Below are positions 58,439 to 64,000 of a DNA stretch of 64,000 nt, in pieces. The stretch comes from Paenibacillus sp. R14(2021) (GTDB taxonomy: Bacteria; Bacillota; Bacilli; Paenibacillales; Paenibacillaceae). Position 1 is the stretch's first letter; every line of letters starts with the position of its first letter. The stretch covers positions 3,319,001 to 3,383,000 of the forward strand of contig NZ_CP080269.1 in NCBI RefSeq assembly GCF_019431355.1. Reading direction: 5' to 3'. The notes under the pieces are model-generated. The model saw only the letters and a list, made by a program, of their open reading frames with translations, ran no database searches and was not told where the DNA came from. The translations under genes and the position numbers were made by a program.

Positions 58439-58455
58439 GCTTGATAACCTCCACC

Positions 58456-58479
58456 GAATAGTTAATCCTTTAACTATTC
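58456..58479. promoter_or_regulatory. Inverted repeat, probable MarR operator
   Basis: GAATAGTTAA-TCCT-TTAACTATTC, perfect 10-bp arms. AT-rich repeats with TAGTTAA/TTAACTA are typical of MarR-family sites, and it lies directly ahead of the marR gene. Confidence 0.7.
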
Positions 58480-58627
58480 ATGCTAGAAGTTTACGTTCAT
58501 CACGATCCGGCTGTCAAGCTGCGAATCCATCTGGGAATGTCTGCTCGGTGGCCGAGCCGCAGCGAGCGTAAACAGGACGTACCTCTACTTCCTTTAGTAG
58601 GCCCTGTTAAGCCCTGTTGATCGCAGC

Positions 58628-59491
58628 TTATGCTCCCACGTGCATCAGCTTGTCGGGGTTGCGGACGAAGTAGAGCCGCGTAGCGACATCCGCCTCGACA
58701 CGCAGCATCACCACCGTATGAATGCCTTCGGCCGAACGCAGGACGATCGCCCGCTGTCCGTTGATGTCAACGACGTCGATTCCCATGCTCCCGCCGTTTA
58801 TGCCAGCTTTACGGATCAGACCGGACAAGAAACGCATCACGCGTTCCCGGGTGTAGATCGGATTAACCGTCGCGGACACCTTGCCTCCCCCGTCGGAGAT
58901 CAGCACCACATTCTGATCCAGCAGCGCTAAGATGCGATTCATGTCGCCCTGTTTGAGCGCGGTCATGAAGCCATTCACCCACTCCTGATTACCCGCTTCC
59001 GGACGAATAGGTTCCTCGGGTTCGATCCCCATCTTGGCGCGCGCTCGGCTGAGCAGCTTACGGCAGTTCGCGTCGCTCTTCCCGCTCAGCTCGGCGATTT
59101 CTTGAAATTCGAAGCCCAGTGCCTCGCGGAGGACGAAGACAGTTCGCTCTGTCGGCGTCAGCCGTTCAAGCAGCACCAGCATCGCATACGACAACAGATC
59201 GTCGCGAACGACCTCTTCCATCTCGTCTCCTTCCTCGGTCAGGAAGGGCTCCGGCAGCCATTCACCGAAATAATGCTCCCGCTTCTTACGTGCCGCTTTG
59301 TGCAAATCGCGGCAGCGATTCGTGACCATTTTGCATAGATAAGCTTTTGGCTGCGTCAGCTTCTCCGGCGGGACGTCGAATACTTTGAGAAAAACATCCT
59401 GCACGGCATCCTCCGCATCGGTCACCGATCCGGTCAGCTGGTACGCGAGCTTAAACAGCAGCGGCTTATATTGCGTGTACAACTCCTGCAT
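58628..59491 (-). CDS. ECF41-family (SigJ-like) sigma factor, second copy
   Basis: A protein of 287 residues, same length as the copy at 56772 and very similar to it. Region 2 (YKPLLFKLAYQLTGSVTDAE), linker GEWLPEPFLTEE, region 4 (LTPTERTVFVLREALGFEFQ), and the extension with DGGGKVSATVNPI and NPDKLMHVG. An ECF41-type promoter lies 70-95 bases upstream, so this copy probably drives its own expression. No carboxymuconolactone decarboxylase or epimerase (the usual ECF41 partner) is adjacent. Confidence 0.92.
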   Translation of the reverse strand: MQELYTQYKPLLFKLAYQLTGSVTDAEDAVQDVFLKVFDVPPEKLTQPKAYLCKMVTNRCRDLHKAARKKREHYFGEWLPEPFLTEEGDEMEEVVRDDLLSYAMLVLLERLTPTERTVFVLREALGFEFQEIAELSGKSDANCRKLLSRARAKMGIEPEEPIRPEAGNQEWVNGFMTALKQGDMNRILALLDQNVVLISDGGGKVSATVNPIYTRERVMRFLSGLIRKAGINGGSMGIDVVDINGQRAIVLRSAEGIHTVVMLRVEADVATRLYFVRNPDKLMHVGA

Positions 59492-59558
59492 ACTTCCACT
59501 TCCATTCTCATCCTAATACGCTTTATGGACAGCTCTATAGCTATCGCTCTGTTTATGA

Positions 59559-59585
59559 AACGAGAATGGCCGCGATTTTGTGACA
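59559..59585 (-). promoter_or_regulatory. ECF41-type promoter of the second ECF41 gene
   Basis: On the minus strand TGTCACA (59585-59579), 16 bases, CGTT (59562-59559), then TCAT. It matches the site at 55971 in both boxes and spacing. Start of transcription would be about 60 bases ahead of the ATG at 59491. Confidence 0.65.
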
Positions 59586-59618
59586 TGCACCATAGGAATA
59601 AATTATTAACCTGTGATA

Positions 59619-59667
59619 AAAACAGAAAGCACGGTGCGCCGAATCGGTACGCCTTGCTTTCTGTTTT
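59619..59667 (-). terminator. Rho-independent terminator of the lipM operon
   Basis: A 13-bp stem (AAAACAGAAAGCA with TGCTTTCTGTTTT), followed on the minus strand by TTATC. It ends the operon that began at the glycine riboswitch. Confidence 0.8.
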
Positions 59668-59680
59668 GAAGCGATATTGC

Positions 59681-60529
59681 CTATCTGCGCAAATTCCAGC
59701 TGTCGGCGGCATATTTCTCCCTCGCGAGACGTTCTGCCAGCGCGAGCTCGTACGCGGTGAGCTCGCTTGCGGCAAGCTCGGCGCCGAGCCCTTCCTCGAA
59801 GCCCGCGCGGAACGCGTTCTCAAGCATCTCCATCGTTGCGGGCTGCCCGCCCTTCTGCCGGAGGCAGGCGTTGATCGCCGCCGCCTTGCGGCCGAAGACT
59901 CGCTGCATACGCGCCTTTGCCTCCGGATCGGCGAACCGAAGAACCGCGAACAGCTTATCCGTATCGAGCTCCAATAGAATAGAGCCATGCTGCAGAATCA
60001 CGCCTTTAGCGCGCATTTGCGCGCTTCCGGCGATTTTGCGGCCTTCGACGACAAGCTCGTATTTGGACGGCGCGTCAAAGCAGGCCGCGGACAGCGCCGC
60101 TCGCTGCAAAGAGCTCTCCGCTTGGGGTGGTGCTTCCTCATCCAAGCCCGTCATCTTCGCAGCGAGTCCCAGCTTGCGGAAGCCGAACAGCAGCCCCATG
60201 CTCAGTACGCGGTAGGCTTCCGCAACGCTTGCCGGGATGCCCGGGTAGTGCTCGGAGACGACGATGCTGTACGTCAACTCCTGATCGTGCAGGACGGCGC
60301 GTCCGCCGGTAGCCCGCCGCACGAAGCCAAGTCCGTATCCGCGCAAGGCTTCGAAATCGATTTCCTTGTCCGCCTGCTGGAAATACCCAATCGATAACGT
60401 CCCCGGGTTCCAGCCGTAGAATCGGACCGTCGGCGGAACAAGTCCCTCTTGATGGGCGGTAAGGATCGCTTCGTCGATAGCCATATTCTCTGCTGGAGAG
60501 CGGCTTCCCGTATGGATGAACCTCCACAT
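59681..60529 (-). CDS. lipM: Octanoyltransferase, LipM type
   Basis: A protein of 282 residues, counted from the ATG at 60529 (GGGGA upstream); a GTG at 60538 is an alternative. RFIHTGSRSPAENMAIDEAI, VRRATGGRAVLHDQELTYSI and ACFDAPSKYELVVEGRKIAG are typical of the lipoate-ligase-like LipM, where the cysteine of ACFDAP is the acyl carrier. It moves octanoate from acyl carrier protein to GcvH, the first step of lipoate formation. It is last in the gcvH operon, next to the lpd remnant, whose stop overlaps the alternative GTG. Confidence 0.9.
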   Translation of the reverse strand: MWRFIHTGSRSPAENMAIDEAILTAHQEGLVPPTVRFYGWNPGTLSIGYFQQADKEIDFEALRGYGLGFVRRATGGRAVLHDQELTYSIVVSEHYPGIPASVAEAYRVLSMGLLFGFRKLGLAAKMTGLDEEAPPQAESSLQRAALSAACFDAPSKYELVVEGRKIAGSAQMRAKGVILQHGSILLELDTDKLFAVLRFADPEAKARMQRVFGRKAAAINACLRQKGGQPATMEMLENAFRAGFEEGLGAELAASELTAYELALAERLAREKYAADSWNLRR

Positions 60530-60534
60530 GAGCG

Positions 60535-61643
<1,109 letters not shown>

Positions 61644-61656
61644 AGCAACAGCCCCT

Positions 61657-62322
61657 CTAGTTCAAATCGATTATGGACACCAAGCCGACATGAGGCAGGC
61701 CGGCAATCGCGGCGAGCAATTGCGGGTCCGGTTTCCGGTCGCATTCCAAGACAGATATCGCCGCCCCGCTTCTCGCTTTGCGGTCGACATGCATCGCGCT
61801 GATATTCATTCCGGCGCTGCTTACCGTTCCCGTTATGGATGCAAGCACGCCAATCTCATCGTCATGCGAAATGACAAGCGTCGGATAATAGCCCGTAAAG
61901 CCTGCATCAAAGCCGTTGATGGCATGGATCTCGATGTTGCCGCCGCCGATTGAAGCGCCGCCCACTTCGATGGCTGCTCCCCTGCCGCTTACCGCAATTT
62001 CGACATAGTTGGGATGCGGCTTTAAGCCCGAGCCTCGCCGAAGCTGAATCTGCAGCCCCGCTCGCTCCGCTTCCGCGAACGCTTCTGGAATCCGTTCGTC
62101 ATCTGTATCGAAATCAAGCAAGCCTGCGATAAGCGCCAGGTCCGTTCCATGGCCGGCATACGTCTCCGCGAAGGAACCGTAGAGTGTAATGACGGCCTGC
62201 TCCGGCGCTGTGCCAAGCAGCTGCCGGGCAGCACGGCCGATGCGCACCGCGCCGGCGGTATGCGAGCTGGAGGGACCGACCATAACAGGTCCAATGATGG
62301 AGAACACGTCTTTAAAGCGCAT
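61657..62322 (-). CDS. sdaAB: L-serine dehydratase, iron-sulfur, beta subunit
   Basis: A protein of 221 residues; AGGAGG before the ATG at 62322 sets the start, although the frame is open further. DVFSIIGPVMVGPSSSHTAG is the diagnostic N-terminal motif, and the C-terminal 75 residues form an ACT domain (LVISHDDEIGVLASITGTVS), likely a serine-sensing module. It pairs with SdaAA. Confidence 0.94.
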   Translation of the reverse strand: MRFKDVFSIIGPVMVGPSSSHTAGAVRIGRAARQLLGTAPEQAVITLYGSFAETYAGHGTDLALIAGLLDFDTDDERIPEAFAEAERAGLQIQLRRGSGLKPHPNYVEIAVSGRGAAIEVGGASIGGGNIEIHAINGFDAGFTGYYPTLVISHDDEIGVLASITGTVSSAGMNISAMHVDRKARSGAAISVLECDRKPDPQLLAAIAGLPHVGLVSIIDLN

Positions 62323-62332
62323 GATAAGCCTC

Positions 62333-62611
62333 CTATACGAGTCTTCCCGTTCCTGCCGCAGCCTTCGCATGCTCAGCCTGCTCATACGAGCTGCGTACAA
62401 GCGGTCCCGCTTCGACATGCGAGAAACGAAGCGCAAGTCCCGCTTCTTTCAGCCCAGCGAATTCAAAGCTCTCGTGCATATATTGCCCAGAATCATGAAG
62501 GTAGCCGTGCTGGCTCCTGCACTCGAAGATGTTTGGGCATTTCGCTTCCTCGCAAACGGTATTTAGCCTGCGGCCGCGCACATCATCGCCTTAATTTCTT
62601 GAAAGTTCTGC
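62333..62611 (-). pseudogene. lipA: Internally deleted lipoyl synthase remnant
   Basis: Directly after the gcvH stop one frame encodes NFQEIKAMM. After a frameshift the next reads RRLNTVCEEAKCPNIFEC, the N-terminal iron-sulfur segment of LipA, and then, after HGYLHDS, GQYM and LKEAGLALRFSHVEAGPLVR followed by SSYEQAEH, the LipA C-terminus. The whole middle of about 200 residues, including the radical-SAM CxxxCxxC, is gone. Both ends are in the right order, so this is an internal deletion and not a rearrangement. It cannot insert sulfur into octanoyl-GcvH. Confidence 0.85.
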
Positions 62612-62612
62612 C

Positions 62613-63008
62613 TTACTTCGCTGAAATGAAAGCCTCGTACTGCTCGGCGCTGAGCAGCTCCTTCACGGCTTCCGCGGCATCTCCGTCCACTTCGACTTCG
62701 ACAATCCAGCCTTCTCCGTACGGATCCGAGTTCACGAGCTCCGGCGCGTCCAGCAGCGCCTCGTTCACTTGGGTTACTTTGCCCGTAAGGGGACTGAACA
62801 GGTCGGATACCGTTTTGACCGATTCGATGGTGCCCATCGGCTGATTGGCTTCAAGCGCAGCGCCGGCTTCAGGAAACTCCACGAACACGATATCGCCAAG
62901 CAGGTTTTGCGCAAAATCGGTAATGCCGATTCTAACCAGGCTGCCGCCGCCAGCCGCCGCCCACTCATGCTCCTCCGAATAGCCTAATCCCGCTTTTACT
63001 TCGCTCAT
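62613..63008 (-). CDS. gcvH: Glycine cleavage system H protein
   Basis: A protein of 131 residues; GAGAGGA ahead of the ATG at 63008 marks the start. LGYSEEHEW opens the fold, and PMGTIESVKTVSDLFSPLTG carries the lysine that is lipoylated. It shuttles the aminomethyl group between the P, T and L proteins. It is the first gene behind the minus-strand glycine riboswitch, separate from gcvT, which lies on the other strand behind its own riboswitch. Confidence 0.95.
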   Translation of the reverse strand: MSEVKAGLGYSEEHEWAAAGGGSLVRIGITDFAQNLLGDIVFVEFPEAGAALEANQPMGTIESVKTVSDLFSPLTGKVTQVNEALLDAPELVNSDPYGEGWIVEVEVDGDAAEAVKELLSAEQYEAFISAK

Positions 63009-63146
63009 GTTCAGCATCCTCTCGTTTGGTTCGATTTTGGGTAATTGCTGCAAAGATAGCTCGGTTCGTCAGCCGTCCAATTGCTTATTTCGCCCGTGCG
63101 TTGGATGGCATATAGCGCTCGCCAACGACCTAGGCGGATAAATGGA

Positions 63147-63188
63147 CAAAAAAAGACAGAGAATCGGCGTACTGCCGAATTCCCTGTC
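63147..63188 (-). terminator. Expression-platform terminator of the minus-strand glycine riboswitch
   Basis: GACAGGGAATTCGGC and GCCGATTCTCTGTC form a long stem with one mismatch, followed by TTTTTTT. It begins in the last bases of the second aptamer, so glycine binding would disrupt it and let transcription proceed. Confidence 0.8.
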
Positions 63189-63376
63189 CTTGGTACCTGA
63201 GAGTTTAAGCGGTCAGAATGACCGCCATTACCCCTTTGGTGGCTGTTTGCTCTCTCCAGAGTCGCGTCAGATGGCGGTTCCTTATACCTGAGAGATTAAT
63301 CAGCCGGCTGGCTGGCCGCTGACTTGCTCCTTCGGCGCCCGGCAGGTGCTGCTTGCAGCGCCGAGTCTCTCCCTAC
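63186..63376 (-). ncRNA. Tandem glycine riboswitch ahead of gcvH
   Basis: On the minus strand GGAGAGACTCGG opens aptamer 1, which closes with AATCTCTCAGGTATAAGGA. CTCTGGAGAGAGC opens aptamer 2, containing CCACCAAAGGGGTAA and closing with AAACTCTCAGGTACCAAGGA. The paired GGAGAG...CTCTCAGG cores with a short linker are the tandem glycine riboswitch signature. It should turn on gcvH, sdaAB, sdaAA and lipM when glycine is high. Confidence 0.92.
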
Positions 63377-63409
63377 CATCATCATCCGCTTATTCCGTAT
63401 AACACGCTT

Positions 63410-63439
63410 AGCTTACCGGATATGAGAATATGGTGTCAA
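63410..63439 (-). promoter_or_regulatory. Promoter of the minus-strand glycine riboswitch operon
   Basis: TTGACA (63439-63434) followed after 18 bases by TAAGCT (63415-63410), a good -35 and a moderate -10. Confidence 0.45.
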
Positions 63440-63478
63440 TATACATAACATAAAATTTTGATTAAGACGTGGAATTTG

Positions 63479-63508
63479 TTGACATCATTAACTTATGTCA
63501 TGTATAAG
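63479..63508 (+). promoter_or_regulatory. Promoter of the plus-strand glycine riboswitch operon
   Basis: TTGACA (63479-63484) followed after 18 bases by TATAAG (63503-63508). It lies 40 bases upstream of the first aptamer. Confidence 0.6.
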
Positions 63509-63543
63509 TTATTTATGACAACCGAATATGCGGATGATGGTAA

Positions 63544-63750
63544 CGGGAGAGATCGCCATATGGAACAGCCGGCGGCGCCGAAGGAGTAAACCTGATCAAA
63601 GGTGAATCTCTCAGGCAAAAGGACCTTTATCGGACGCACCTCTGGAGAGAACGTAACGGGATGCTGATCGCCTCCGCGTCGTCACCCAAGGGGAAACCTG
63701 GACGCAGCATGACGTTCGGGGCAACTCTCAGGTACAAAGGACAGAGCAAA
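63544..63750 (+). ncRNA. Tandem glycine riboswitch ahead of gcvT
   Basis: GGGAGAGATCGCC opens aptamer 1, with GGCGCCGAAGGAGTAAACC in its core and closing GAATCTCTCAGGCAAAAGGA. CTCTGGAGAGAACG opens aptamer 2, with CACCCAAGGGGAAACC and closing AACTCTCAGGTACAAAGGA. It is the same class as the minus-strand element 170 bases away, in the opposite direction. Confidence 0.93.
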
Positions 63751-63813
63751 GAGAACACGCAAAGCAGCTGCCATGCTGCGAACGTTGGCCTTTTTGCTGC
63801 TGTCCTTTTTTGT
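63736..63813 (+). terminator. Expression-platform terminator of the plus-strand glycine riboswitch
   Basis: AAAGGACAGAGCAAA (63736-63750) can pair with TTTGCTGCTGTCCTTT (63793-63808), followed by TTTTGTG. The left arm overlaps the end of aptamer 2, so glycine binding should prevent it from forming. Confidence 0.75.
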
Positions 63814-63850
63814 GTTATCGATTATGACGAACTCAAGGGAGGTCCATCCA

Positions 63851-64000
63851 TTGACGAGCGAACTTAAGCGAACACCGCTCTACCCGCTTTATGCCAATTA
63901 CCCCGGCGCGCGATGCATCGACTTCGGCGGATGGGAGCTTCCCGTCCAATTCTCTGGTATTCAGAAGGAGCACGACGCCGTTCGCACGCAGGCCGGCCTG
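63851..64000 (+). CDS. gcvT: Glycine cleavage system T protein (aminomethyltransferase), N-terminal part
   Basis: The first 50 codons of a gene that runs off the right edge. It starts at TTG 63851 after [28 protein letters not shown] and [20 protein letters not shown] are the conserved N-terminus of GcvT. It transfers the methylene group to tetrahydrofolate. The gcvP genes probably follow outside the window. Confidence 0.95.
   Translation, partial: MTSELKRTPLYPLYANYPGARCIDFGGWELPVQFSGIQKEHDAVRTQAGL

Noticed and set aside
63661-63867. A plus-strand open frame of 68 codons in front of gcvT
   Set aside because: It lies inside the second glycine aptamer and its terminator, which explain the sequence better.

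Overview
The window looks like a chromosome segment of an endospore-forming, GC-rich Firmicute close to Paenibacillus or Cohnella. It carries two gerA-type germinant receptor operons, an S-layer-homology (SLH) surface hydrolase, LplABC-type sugar importers without their own ATPase, ECF41 sigma factors and tandem glycine riboswitches. Almost everything from 1 to about 51.9 kb is read from the minus strand. From 52 kb on, both strands are used. I see no phage, insertion sequence, CRISPR array, tRNA or rRNA.

Region by region (minus strand unless marked +): 0.0-2.5 kb holds the 5' end of a threonine/serine exporter gene and a protein with an N-terminal tag like that of contractile-injection-system cargo. 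2.5-7.2 kb holds a broken phytanoyl-CoA dioxygenase gene and a gerAA-gerAC-small ORF-gerAB operon with a forespore-type promoter. 7.4-18.5 kb holds a TetR remnant and a nine-gene carbohydrate operon: ABC permease, binding protein, permease, PHP phosphoesterase, LacI repressor, PfkB kinase, leucyl aminopeptidase, alpha-L-fucosidase, metallophosphoesterase. 19-28.5 kb holds a small membrane protein (+), a short-chain dehydrogenase remnant and the phenylalanine/tyrosine-to-fumarate pathway (hppD, hmgA, an acyl-CoA synthetase, an uncharacterised protein, fahA, phhA). 28.6-31.5 kb is an SLH-anchored glycoside hydrolase. 31.6-51.9 kb is a 14-gene, 20-kb apparent operon: binding protein, two permeases, LacI, PfkB, GH125 and GH38 mannosidases, GH2 galactosidase, aldo/keto reductase, sugar isomerase, and iolD-iolC-iolA-iolJ.

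52-56 kb is a second ger operon (+; gerAC, gerAB with a nonsense codon, gerAA). 56-59.6 kb holds three ECF41-related genes and a MarR regulator. 59.6-64 kb is a lipoate/serine/glycine locus (gcvH, a lipA remnant, sdaAB, sdaAA, an lpd remnant, lipM). It faces gcvT (+) across two back-to-back tandem glycine riboswitches.

The two large carbohydrate operons appear to be one regulon. Their LacI repressors have identical recognition helices, and the same 14-bp operator family lies at both promoters. Together they encode intracellular fucosidase, beta-galactosidase and alpha-mannosidases plus half of the inositol pathway. That matches a substrate built as fucose-galactose-mannose-inositol, as in the glycoinositol headgroups of fungal sphingolipids. 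This is the most interesting hypothesis in the window. Other points of note are a region-4-less ECF41 protein that keeps an ECF41-type promoter, the internally deleted lipA and lpd genes inside the glycine-riboswitch operon, and a new palindrome family shared by two loci.
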